From: Poa pratensis
Taxonomy: Eukaryota; Streptophyta; Magnoliopsida; Poales; Poaceae
Length of the DNA: 64,000 bases
Assembly (NCBI GenBank): GCA_947311845.1
Contig: CAMZMU010000123.1
Location: 10,737,417 to 10,801,416, forward strand
Direction of reading: 5' to 3'
Positions 45,986 through 56,700 of this stretch are shown one piece after another. The notes beneath the pieces are model-generated. The model had not been told where the DNA came from, made no database searches, and was given only the letters and a program-made list of their open reading frames with translations. The position numbers and the translations under genes were made by a program. Position 1 is the stretch's first letter. The number at the start of each line of letters is the position of its first letter.

Positions 45986-47541
45986 CTATACCAAAAGCAT
46001 GTTTATCATTTTCTCTAGAAGCATTACTAGCAAATCTTTTTGCACTTTAGTCAATTGCTCAATTTGAGTTTGAACCATACGAAAATGTTTAATGAGTATT
46101 TTAACATCATTAGAAGTTCTTTCCAAAACATCATGCAAATGATTAATGACATGAGAATTCTTTATGAAGCTATTTTCTATTCTCCTATTGAAATTGTTTT
46201 GCTTAACAATGAAATTATCAAACTCATCTAAGCATTGATCAGGAGGTTTAGAATAAGGGATATCTCTATCATCAAAGCGTTGGAGAGAGTGTACCTCAAC
46301 TGTAGATGAGTGAGGAATTGGCTTACACAATTCTTCTATAGGTGGAAGATTTTTCACATCTTCAGATTTAATACCTTTCTCCTTAAGAGATTTCTTGGCT
46401 TCTCTCATTTCTTCATCATTCAATTCAATTACTCCTCTTTTCCTCGGCGTAGGTACCGGAGTTGGTTCAGGCAGGGTCCAATCATCATGATTTTGGCTTA
46501 TCTTAGCCAATAATTCCTCGGCTTCATCTGGAGTTCTTTTCCTGAAAACACAACCAGCACAACTATCCAGGTATGTCCTAGATTCAACAGTTAGTCCATT
46601 ATAAAATATATCAAGAAGTTCATTTTTAGCTAGTTGATGTCCAGGCCGAGCTCTAAGTAAAGAACAAAACCTTGCCCAAGATTCAGGCATTTTCTCTCCT
46701 CATTTTGCTTAAAGTTAAAGATTTTCTGTAAAGCAGCATGTTGAGCACTAGCAGGAAAATATTTCTGAAAGAAAGCATTGACTAAACCCATCGGGCTCTC
46801 AATAGATCCAGGAGATAAATCATTAAACCAAGTTTTAGCTTCATCTTTCAATGAGAAAGGGAAAATTTTAGTAACAAAGTAACTGCGTTTCTTAATATCA
46901 TCAGAAAACAAACTACTCAGAGTAGAGAGAGTGTTCATATGTTCTACAGCACTTTCATTTTCAGTTCCTCGAAAAGGTTCTTTCTCAGCAATAGTTATAA
47001 AAGACAAGTCCACAGAGAAATCATAATCTTTATCTTTTATATTTATGGGAGATGTAGCGAATTTAGCATCAGGAGAAAGTTTATAGTTGACAGCACGTCT
47101 TTGAAGAAGATTTTTAATAGCATTAACATCTTTAGAGGTATCACAATTCATGCATTCATCAATAAAGTCATCATCAAGTTCAACATAAGTTTCCTCAAGA
47201 TCATCACTAGTAGTTTCTCTCGTTTCAGGTGAATAAGCAGGTGTAACAGGAGTTTCATTAGGTGTTTCAGTATTTTCAAGTTGTTTAGATTTAGCAATTG
47301 TAGCATCTAGAAAAGGACCTAGTGAACCTCTTTCATCAAGCACAGTAGAAGCATCATCAAATTCATCAGAAACATTCTCAGATTCAGCAGAAGTAGCAGC
47401 ACGTGAAGCATGTGCATGTGGTGGTGTGACAAGTTGACTTATAACAGACGGTGAATCAAGAGCAGCAGAAGTGTTCAGAGTTGTACCTCTCCTTGTAGTG
47501 GATGGCAATATGCGAACCTTATCATCACGAGGTTTACCCAT
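45986..47541 (-). pseudogene. gag of Gypsy element 2 (frame-shifted)
   Basis: ATG at 47541 (MGKPRDDKVRIL) opens a frame that runs to about 46690 through an acidic linker and the gag core (PFRGTENESAVEHMNTL, FPFSLKDEAKTWF, FFQKYFPAS, IFNFKQNEE). The same domain continues in another frame from 46690 to 45986 (SWARFCSLLRARPGH, LAKNELLDIFYNGL, YLDSCAGCVF), then a coiled-coil-like segment. One missing base near GAGGAGAGAAAATG (about 46690-46703) accounts for the break. Gag forms the particle. No zinc knuckle seen. Confidence 0.8.
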
Positions 47542-47600
47542 GATGAATGAATTGCAGCGAGCAGTATGACTCCCTGGTGAGCTTATAAATAGAGCTATGC

Positions 47601-47618
47601 TCCCCGGCAACGGCGCCA
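47601..47618 (-). promoter_or_regulatory. tRNA-Asp primer binding site of element 2
   Basis: Minus-strand TGGCGCCGTTGCCGGGGA, identical to the best site in element 1, lies 11 bases from the 5' LTR. Confidence 0.88.
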
Positions 47619-47629
47619 GAAAATAGTCT

Positions 47630-49023
47630 TGATGACCCACAAGTATAGGGGATCGCAACAGTCTTCGAGGGAAGTAAAACCCAAATTTATTGATTCGACA
47701 CAAGGGGAGCCAAAGAATATTTATAAGCCTTGACAGATGATTTGTCAGTTCAGCTGCACCTGGAAGTAGACTTGCTCGACACAGTTTATCAGTAGCAACA
47801 GTTTTATGACAGTAGCAGTAGTGAAATAATAGCAGCAGTAAAATAAAGACAGCAGTAATAATTGCAGTAGACAGCAGGATTAAAATACTGTAGGCATAGG
47901 GATGGATGAACGGGCGTTGCATGGATAAGATAATTCATGAAATAGTCATACATAGGGCAATTGCAGATAAATAATAAGGTATCCAAGTAATAATCAATCA
48001 TAGGCATGTGTTCCGTATTTAGTCGTACGTGCTCGCAATGAGAAACTTGCACAACATCTTTTGTCCTACCAGCCCGTTTGCAGCGGGGCCTCAAGGGAAA
48101 CTACTGGTAATTAAGGTGCTCCTTTTAATAAAGCACCGGAGCAAAGCATTAACACTCCGTGAACACATGTGATCCTCACGTCGCAACCATCCCCTCCGGT
48201 TATCCCAATTTCTGTCACTTTGGGGCCTCGGGTTCCGGACAGTGACGTGTGTATACAACTTATAGATATGATCCAAAACAATAATTATCATCATGATTCA
48301 ATAACATGTTCAGATCTGAGATCATGGCACTCGGGCCCTAAGTGACAAGCATTAAGCATAATAAGTTGCAACAATGACAATAAGCACTACCGATGGATAC
48401 TAGGCACCATGCCCTAACAAATCTCACAACTATTACATGAATGATCTCATCCAATCCCTACCATCCCCTCAGCCTACAGCGGGGAATTACTCACACATGG
48501 ATGGGGGAGTCATGGATGGTCGATGGAGAGGTGGCGGTGATGATGATGGCGATGATCTCCTCCAATTCCCCGTCCCGGCAGGGTGCCAGAACGGAGTTTC
48601 TGATCCCCGAAATAGGGTTTTCGATGGCGGCGGAGCTCTGGAAGTTTCTGGAAAAAGCGTCGATCCCCCGAAGTTTTTAGGTCAGAGGCTTTAAGTAGTC
48701 CAAAGGGGAGCGTCGGGGGCCACACAGGGTGGCCACACCACCCCTGGGCGCGGCAAGGGCCCACCCGCGCCCTGGGTGCGTGTGGTGCCCCTGTGCACCC
48801 TCCTCGCTTCGTCTTCTGGCTCCGTGGGTCTTCTGGAAAAATAGAATTTCTGGAATTTTTCTGGAATTTTCCTAAAACTTTGACTTTCTGCACAAAAACG
48901 AGACACCAAGGCAATTCTGCTGAAAACAGCGTTAGTCCGTGTTAGTTGCATTCAAATCACACAAATTAGAGGAAAAACAATAGCAAAAGTGTTCGGAAAA
49001 GTAGATACGTTTTGGACGTATCA
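47630..49023 (-). repeat. 5' LTR of Gypsy element 2
   Basis: 1394 bp with TG...CA ends, followed on the plus strand by the target repeat CTTCC. It differs from the 3' LTR mostly by small insertions and deletions. Confidence 0.93.
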
Positions 49024-51521
49024 CTTCCTTGAGACGCACGGCTCGTCTTCGACTCGCCAACCATAACCGCTGTGGGGACCTGGCGTCACGGGCTCGTCTC
49101 CTTGGCCGCGTCGCTATCGCGTCGACATCCAATTACGACTCGCTTACCCTAAGCCGCTGCTTCCTTGAGACGCACGGCTCGTCTTCGACTCGCCAACCAT
49201 AACCGTTGTGGGTACCTGGCGTCACGGGCTCATCTCCTTGGCCGCGTCGCTATCGCGCTGACGTCCAATTACGACTCGCTCACGGCTCGTCTCCGTGTCC
49301 GTCGTCGCGGTAAACCGCGCCAACGTCCACTCCCGACTCGGCTTACCCTAAGCCGCTGCTTCCTTGAGACGCACGGCTCGTCTTCGACTCGCCAACCATA
49401 ACCGCTGTGGGGACCTGGCGTCACGGGCTCGTCTCCTTGGCCGCGTCGCTACCGCGCCGACTTCCAATTACGACTCGCTTACCCTAAGCCGCTGCTTCCT
49501 TGAGACGCAAGGCTCGTCTTCGACTCGCCAACCATAACCGCTGTGGGGACCTGGCGTCACGGGCTCGTCTCCTTGGCCGCATCGCTATCGCGCCGACGTC
49601 CAATTACGACTCGCTCACGGCTCGTCTCCGTGTCCGTCGTCGCGGTAAACCGCGCCGACGTCCACTCCCGACTCGGCTTACCCGAAGCCGCAGCTTCCTT
49701 GAGACGCACGGCTCGTCTTCGACTCGTCTTCGACTCGCCAACCATAACCGCTGTGGGGACCTGGCGTCACGGGCTCGTCTCCTTGGCCGCGTCGCTATCG
49801 CGCCGACGTCCAATTACGACTCGCTCACCGCTCGTCTCCGTGTCCGCCGTCACGGTAAACCGTGCCGATGTCCACTCCCGACTCGGCTTACCCTAAGCCG
49901 CTGCTTCCTTGAGATGCACGGCTCGTCTTCGACTCGCCAACCATAACCGCTGTGGGGACCTGGCGTCACGGGCTCGTCTCCTTGGCCGCGTCGCTATCGC
50001 GCCGACATCCAATTACGACTCGCTTACCCTAAGCCGCTGCTTCCTTGAGACACACGGCTCATCTTCGACTCGCCAACCATAACCACTGTGGGGACCTGGC
50101 GTCACGGGCTCGTCTCCTTGGCCGCGTCGCTATCGCGCCGACGTCCAATTACGACTCGCTCACGGCTCGTCTCCGTGTCCGTCTTCGCGGTAAACCGCGC
50201 CGACATCCACTCCCGACTCGGCTTACCCTAAGCCGCTGCTTCCTTGAGACGCACGGCTCGTTTTCGACTCGCTAACCATAACCACTGTGGGGACCTGGCG
50301 TCACGGGCTCGTCTCCTTGGCCGCGTCGCTATCGCGCCGACGTCCAATTACGACTCGCTTACCCTAAGCCGCTGCTTCTTTGAGACGCACGGCTCGTCTT
50401 TGACTGGCCAACAATAACCGATGTCGGGACCTGGCGTCACGGTCTCGTCTCCTTGGCTGCGTCGCTATCGCGCCGACGTCCAATTACGACTCGCTCATGG
50501 CTCGTCTCCGTGTCCGTCGTCGCGGTAAACCGCGCCGACGTCCACTCCCGACTCGGCTTACCCTAAGCCGCTGCTTCCTTGAGACGCACGGCTCGTCTTC
50601 GACTCGCCAACCATAACCGATGTGGGGACCTGGCGTCACGGGATCGTCTCCTTGGCCGCGTCGCTATCGCGCCGACGGCCAATTACGACTCGCTTACCCT
50701 AAGCCACTGCTTCCTTGAGACGCACGGCTCGTCTCCTTGGTCGCGTCGCTATCGTGCCGATATCCAATTACGACTGGCTCACGGCTCATCTCCGTGTCCG
50801 TCGTCGCGGTAAACCGCGCCGACGTCCACTCCCGACTCAGTTTACCCTGAGCCGCTGCTTCCTTGAGACGCACGGCTCGTCTTCGACTCGCCAACCATAA
50901 CCGCTGTGGGCACCTGGCGTCACGGGCTCGTCTCCTTAGCCGCGTCGCTATCGCGCCGACGTCCAATTACGACTCGCTTACCCTAAGCCGCTGCTTCCTT
51001 GAAACGCACGGCTCGTCTTCGACTCGCCAACCATAACCGCTGTCGGGACCTGGCGTCACGGGCTCGTCTCCTTGGCCGCGTCGCTATCGCGCCGAGGTCC
51101 AATTACGACTCGCTCATGGCTCGTCTCCGTGTCCGTCGTCGCGGTAAACCGCGCCGCGTCCACTCCCGACTCGGCTTACCCTAAGCCGTTGCTTACTTGA
51201 GACGCACGGCTCGTCTTCGACTCGCCAACCATAACCGCTGTGGGGACCTGGCGTCACGGGCTCGTCTCCTTGGCCGCGTCGCTACCGCGCCGACGTCCAA
51301 TTACGACTCGCTTACCCTAAGCCGCTGCTTCCTTGAGATGCACGGCTCGTCTTCGACTCGCCAACCATAACCGCTGTGGGGACCTGGCGTCACGGGCTCG
51401 TCTCCTTGGCCGCGTCGTCGACGTCCAATTACGACTCGCTTACCCTAAGCCGATGCTTCCTTGAGATGCACGGCTCGTCTTCGACTCACCAACCATAACC
51501 GCTGTGGGGATCTGGCGTCAC
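49024..51521 (+). repeat. tandem array of 136- and 199-bp units, right part
   Basis: The unit split by element 2 resumes here (12 bases at 39585-39596 plus 124 from 49029 give 136). Later unit starts at 49153, 49352, 49488, 49687, 49897, 50033, 50232, 50368, 50567, 50703, 50851, 50987, 51185, 51321 and 51449 give spacings 199, 136, 199, 210, 136, 199, 136, 199, 136, 148, 136, 198, 136, 128. The 210 unit has an 11-base internal duplication and the 148 unit a 51-base deletion. The array ends at GGGGATCTGGCGTCAC. Confidence 0.93.
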
Positions 51522-52043
51522 TATGCCATCCCCACCGCCGGGACGCTTTCCCACCACTTGAACCGAGGCCACGCCGCCACCACGCCGCCACCACACCCCC
51601 ACCGGCCGGGAGCCCCGCGCCTCCCTCCGCACACACGGAAAATGGAGAGCCGCCGCCGCCGGCACCGCCCGGGTTTTAGCATAAGAAAAATGGGAAATTA
51701 AACTAAATTTGGCCTAAGAAAAACCAGTGTTTTTTCCCTTAAAACCACTGGCCCAAAAAGGGAACCTAAACTAAATTTAGCATAAGAAAAATGATTTATT
51801 ATATACTGATTATATAAAAGGTAATAGGTCAGCTAAAAATACATATTCAAGATCCAAAATAAAAAGAGAAAAGGGAATAGAAAAAATAGATAAGCGTTTT
51901 GTGCATGTGTATGGCCAGCTAAGCAGAAGTTCACGTCACATGGATGAAAATTGTGATTACATAGCCGTGCATGCAGCAGGTCGTTAGCAGTTAAGGAATA
52001 AAAAAGTGAGACATGTAGGCAATTAATACACCGTGATAATTAA
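51522..52043. other. spacer after the tandem array
   Basis: 51522-51680 is GC-rich with a short open frame; 51690-52043 is AT-rich. No gene or element end was seen until the Helitron start. Confidence 0.4.
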
Positions 52044-53559
52044 TCTCTACTATATAATATCGTTAAGTGACCGTGGTACGTCGTGGTCGTTTTACAGTTT
52101 ACCCCCTCGAAAAGAAGGAAATCAACCCACAGGACAACTTATGCGTCTTCCAGTTTACAATTTAGCCCCTCAAAAGTGACGACGCTGGCGCTGTCCCGAC
52201 CGCACGCCTCCCGCTCGACAACGACCTTGACCTCGACTCCTCGAGCTGTCGGCGTGGATCCGGCCGTGATCCTCCACCGCTCCTCCGCCATAGTTTCCGC
52301 TCGTTCCTGGCCATTACACGCCCCCCTTGGGCACCTGCAGGGCGACGACGACCACGCCTGCGCCATCCCTCCGGAGCTCTTGGTGGTGGTGGTGGTTGCG
52401 CGGATAACTCGGCGGCGACAGAGCAGAGGCGGACGTTCTTCTCTCCCTCCGTCTATGTCCTCCCGCACCACAAGCAGTATCAACAATTCGTCTCTGCCAG
52501 GCGGGGGCGCGGGGCTCTGTCCGCCGTGCCAATCCCCAACACTTTACTTGCTTATGATTTTTGTCAGAGTGATTGAGGGTTCGGATTTTGACTGGATTCC
52601 GGCATAGATTTGCCGCAACCGAATTGATCCTCGAGGAGGTCAATCTGTCCGTCGACCTGCTCGTAAGTTCTCATCCACCTAATTCCAATTTCAGATAGAA
52701 ACTGACGAACATGACGCACTGCAATGACTCTATCACAGGACAGGACTGCAACGCCAAGCGCAACATTGCCAACTCCATCATCCACCTCTATCTCTGCAGC
52801 CTGCAGGGAGGACGTCCTAAGCAGGAGGGGCACCCTAGTCGCCTTCCAGGAATCCCACGAGAAGGGATACCTCAAAGTCAAAGTCCTCTATACTCTCTTT
52901 CTGAAATCCATTCAATTATTAACTTCAAAAAAATCCATTCAATTCATCTATCAGTCCAACTTAGCACAATCCTGACATCCTCTCTGAAACTGTTCTGCAA
53001 ATGCTTCCACTCTCTTTCTGAAATCCATTAAATTCATCTATCAGTATATATGTTCCTTCCATGTCTTTTGTAAACCAGCGTTACTTTACAGTATGCAACT
53101 GTGACTGACTCCGCAGCCGAATTTGATGTGCTTCTCCCTGGCTCTCAATGGTTTGGGACAGCACTTCGGTCTGCAACCAAGATTTGGGTTATTTAAACTT
53201 AGTGACGCTAATGGTATCTGAGTGCAGGTTTTCTTCAATCACCAGCTATGGCTTTTTGGCGCATAACCTGATAATTATGTATTGGTTGTAGGTAAGTAGG
53301 CCGACATGTTCTGTTGAGTGTTGTATTTACCATGGAGTTCAGTTATCAGGCTTAAGCTAAAGGTCTGTTTGTACTTTCCAGAGATGGATTGGCCATGCTC
53401 TCTGTATTGTTCTTTTTTTGAATATCTTGTAAATGCCACATTAAGTACAGGAAATTATTGGGTGCGTGCGTACAAGAATCACCCTTGACTCTTGTGTGTC
53501 TATGGATCTGAGGAAATCTTGATGCTTTATTGGTCTTGGTCACTAAAATGTTAGGTGTA

Positions 53560-53835
53560 CATTATTTCATTTTGTACTCCAATCAATCTTGGTCACTAAA
53601 ATGTTAGGACAGATGTTGATCTGTGGTTGACCTGTTCGATTCTGAAACTGCATCAGTTAGCTGCTGTATGTGCGTGTTGTACTGTGCGTGCGTGTGTGCG
53701 TTCTGTACCTCCCTCTTCCCCCTGATGTTTTCACTACCTGCCCCTGGGGGTTTCACCCCATCTTTTTTGATGAAATGATAAAATTTAGGTGGGAGCTTTT
53801 TTGCTCCCCCGATGACAGCTCAAAAAAAAAAGTAG
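53560..53835 (+). other. retroposed-looking tail with A run
   Basis: The segment ends GGGAGCTTTTTTGCTCCCCCGATGACAGCTC followed by ten A residues (53822-53831). The GGGAGC...GCTCCC hairpin and A run suggest the 3' end of a retroposed RNA. No flanking duplication was found. Confidence 0.3.
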
Positions 53836-54009
53836 TGATCCAATCAACTTGATGTTTTCTATGATTATGGATTTGATAGGCGGAACAAATGCTATTTAGA
53901 CAATTTTTAGATAAAATGCATTTTAATGCCCAACTTTGACTTAACAAAACAGAGGTTCACGCCATACCATATGCTATGTAGACATCAATATTTTTCTAAC
54001 GCGGCCGTT

Positions 54010-54392
54010 GTGCACCCGGGAGCATGTGCTCCCGATTTTTTCGAAAAAATATAGAAAATTGAAAACTTATCAAAATATTCCGAAACAAATCATGCACGTA
54101 CCTGAGCATGTCACGCACCATCGTGTAAAATTACGCGACGAAACGACATCGTGGCCGCCCTATGCAAAAATGACAAATCACAGATCTGAAAATTCAAAAT
54201 TTTGGATGCTATTTTCTGTCAGAATTTTGTCATTTTTACACAGGGCGGCCGCGATGTCGTTTCGTCGCCAAATTTTACACGATGGTGCGTGACATGCTCA
54301 GGTACGTGCATGATTTTTTTCGGAATATTTTGATAAGTTTTCAATTTTCTATATTTTTTGGAAAAAACCGGTAGTACATGCTCCGGGTGCAC
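54010..54392. repeat. foldback element with arms of about 165 bp
   Basis: The left arm begins GTGCACCCGGGAGCATG (54010) and the right arm, inverted, GTGCACCCGGAGCATG (54392 inward). They continue to match through AAAATATAGAAAATTGAAAAC, CATGCACGTACCTGAGCATG and CACGCACCATCGTGTAAAA to TCGTGGCCGCCC, leaving a short loop around 54180-54225. Both strands therefore encode near-identical accidental open frames. It lies inside the Helitron. No target duplication is clear. Confidence 0.88.
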
Positions 54393-54595
54393 TTTGGAGT
54401 TTCCGATATTTTTCTCCATAGTTTACCCTCTACCTCCTTTATTATCCTAATAGTCATATGCATATAAGAAAGTGCAGCTTTTGTTCCCACTTGTGCTCTG
54501 CTGAAGGAGACGACGGGAAACAGTGAAATCATAGTAGGTTATGCGAGATGATTGACTAAAACTACACCCGTTGCAACGCACGGACAGTTTACTAG

Positions 54596-56700
54596 TAGTA
54601 CTAAGACAGAATTGAAAAGGAATAGGGGGCGCGACCTGCGCACGACGCGAACGGGAAAAGCGAGCGAGCTCGCTCGAAGGATAGACAATCCGATTAATTT
54701 GGCGACACGCTACGTTTTTGCCATCGCTGGTCGCCGTCTCTCTCCCGAATTTACTCCACATGGCATGGCTTCTTTTATTTACCGAGGCCTTGCTTCTTCG
54801 TGCATAGCCTGGCATCTGTACTTGGGCTGGACGAGAAGCCAATACATGGGCGCTGGAGGAGAAGCTCCAGTCGCTCGCCTCATCTTCTCCGCTGATATCG
54901 ACTCCATTAACGCCGCCCACTGTCTCCTCCGCTCCCGCGACCCACCATCTCCCGGCCACGAATGTAGTAGTACATGAAACTGACTCAGGCACTCAGCATT
55001 CATTGACGTCGATTACCCTTGAATGTGGAAGAAACTGCTCCATTTGATCGACTCGCCGCTGCAATCGCGTTTAAATACCTGCCTGCCTATACCGTCGTCT
55101 AGCCCACCGGGCTGTTCCAATATTCATCGTCAGCACCGGCCTCCTCGGAAGGTGAGAACCGGAAGGTATAGCTGGACACTTCCGATTTTCAGCCTCCCCT
55201 GATTTTTCTATACGCGAGCAACAAGCTTGTGTCTTTGGATTTGTCAGATTGTGATCTGATGTTTTCCGGCAAGGGCGATTACTACCTCGGTTCTGTAAAG
55301 TGGTGATCCATTACTTCATAGGCCTGCTTCCTAAGTCTGCTTGCATTTGTAAAGCACTCATCTTACAGTTTTCTTATTTACGTTTGATGAGCACATGCTT
55401 CGTATAATTTGTTCCCTAGCTCTGAATCTAATTGGTTACATCGGATGATCATATGCACATTCTTTTTGTTCCTGTGCGTATTAGATAGATTTTTTCAGTT
55501 CCAGTTAGTGCTTAAATTTAAGACTACTTTGCAGAACATGAAACTGCCAACAAATAGAGGTACTACAAACAATATCTTTTGTTCACCATGCGATACTTCC
55601 ATGCCACAGTGAGAAAGAGATAGATGTTCCGGCCTGCTGGAGAACTTCCAACTTTAGTTTGTCAAATGACATAAGCAAGAGTAACTACGTCTTCACAATC
55701 TACCATTCTCACATTTTATCCTCAAACAGCACGACAGACAATAATGCTACAGCAAGTATCTAAGAAGGGCGACATGATAACACAAATAAAAAAGTATTAT
55801 CAATTTTCATGTCAAACTAAACGATCCATAAGTTCCGTTCCATATATCTATCTTGACGACAGAAGTATAACCTTTCTGATAATGCTCTTTTTTTCACCAC
55901 ATGCATGCAGGGCATCGTCAACAACTCATGGAACAACCTATGGACTGCACTGCCTTCTACCTAAAATATGTTATACTGTTGCTTAAATCAAGAATTATTG
56001 ATATCTGGATTGATCACCGTCAACTGCAAACTGCAAGAACTCTCAGCACTACTATTTCATGATGATCCAATGCATGTATTTGCATGATTAAAAACACAGG
56101 ATTATCTTTATCTGTTTTTGGCAGTTTCTGTTTACTTCCCTACCATCCCAAATCATTCATATATTCTGTGTACCTCTATGGCGACTAATTTGATATTCTA
56201 TATATTTGTTACACTAACGACAGACCCTGCAACTGCGATACAGAGCAACTCCCTTTTGGGCAGTGACTACTTCTATACTATACATATATTCATGTATAGA
56301 GTTTCTCCAGCATGCCTCCTTCTCCAGTTAATCCTCAAACAGAAACTCCCAACATATGCACAGAGGAAATTAAAGGTCACTGATACTATGAAACATCCAT
56401 TAGACTTTACAAAACGAAGCCTTGCGTGCAGACATCAAAAGCATACTTGCATCCTGCCATAGTGCCTTTCATTCCTTGGGATAAGACATCTCAAGTCGTC
56501 CTTGGTGATGACAAAACCAGCTACAATGACCGTGAATAGTTACCAATGCACTATTTTCATCGACTTTTCAATTCATAACTCATTGGTTTGTATCAAAGTT
56601 TCCAGCACACAAATATATATTTTTCCCTATTTCTCATTCCATTAATCCTCTATCTATACATATACTACATTCACGCTGCAACGCGCGGGGTATCATCTAG
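54596..56700 (+). other. second Helitron 3' end and preceding gene-like DNA
   Basis: 56674-56700 reads CACGCTGCAACGCGCGGGGTATCATCTAG followed by T, a second Helitron-type terminus in the same orientation as that at 54595. No matching TC start was found after 54596. 55060-55160 has a TTTAAATACC box and then a GC-rich leader ending GGAAGGTGAGAACC, resembling a first exon and splice donor. No protein domain was recognised in 54596-56700; the 141-codon frame at 54552-54977 is unassigned. Confidence 0.45.

Larger units (their letters stand above)
39597..49023 (-). mobile_element. Gypsy element 2, non-autonomous, gag-protease type
   Basis: A complete 9427-bp element lies on the minus strand. LTRs at 39597-40958 and 47630-49023 begin (minus strand) TGATACGTCCAAAACG and end GGGTCATCA. 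The target duplication CTTCC (39592-39596, 49024-49028) shows it landed in the 136/199-bp array. It has a tRNA-Asp primer site and a G-run polypurine tract. It encodes gag, protease and an Athila ORF1-like protein but no reverse transcriptase, RNase H or integrase, so it must borrow them. LTR start and leader resemble the WHAM/Sabrina type of Triticeae elements; the name is from memory and not certain. Confidence 0.93.
52044..54595 (+). mobile_element. non-autonomous Helitron
   Basis: The 5' end is TCTCTACTATATAATATC after an A (52043). The 3' end is CCGTTGCAACGCACGG (GC-rich hairpin region), ACAGTTTA and CTAG, then a T (54596). These are the rolling-circle element hallmarks: TC start, hairpin, CTAG end, insertion between A and T, no target duplication. 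No Rep/helicase was seen. The interior (52100-52990) is GC-rich with splice-like CTCGTAAGTT and CTGCAGGGAGG sites and may be captured gene pieces; I do not recognise the source. Confidence 0.72.

Noticed and set aside
38488..51521. Possible CRISPR-like or protein-coding repeat array
   Set aside because: Units are directly adjacent without unique spacers, unit lengths (136, 199) are not multiples of three, and open frames break at every unit. This is a nuclear tandem satellite.
52083..52607. 174-codon gene in the Helitron
   Set aside because: No domain was recognised and the opposite strand is also open. Splice-like sites suggest gene fragments but do not define a gene.
54008..54419. Two related small proteins on opposite strands
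   Set aside because: They are the two arms of the foldback element read in the same sense; no separate genes.
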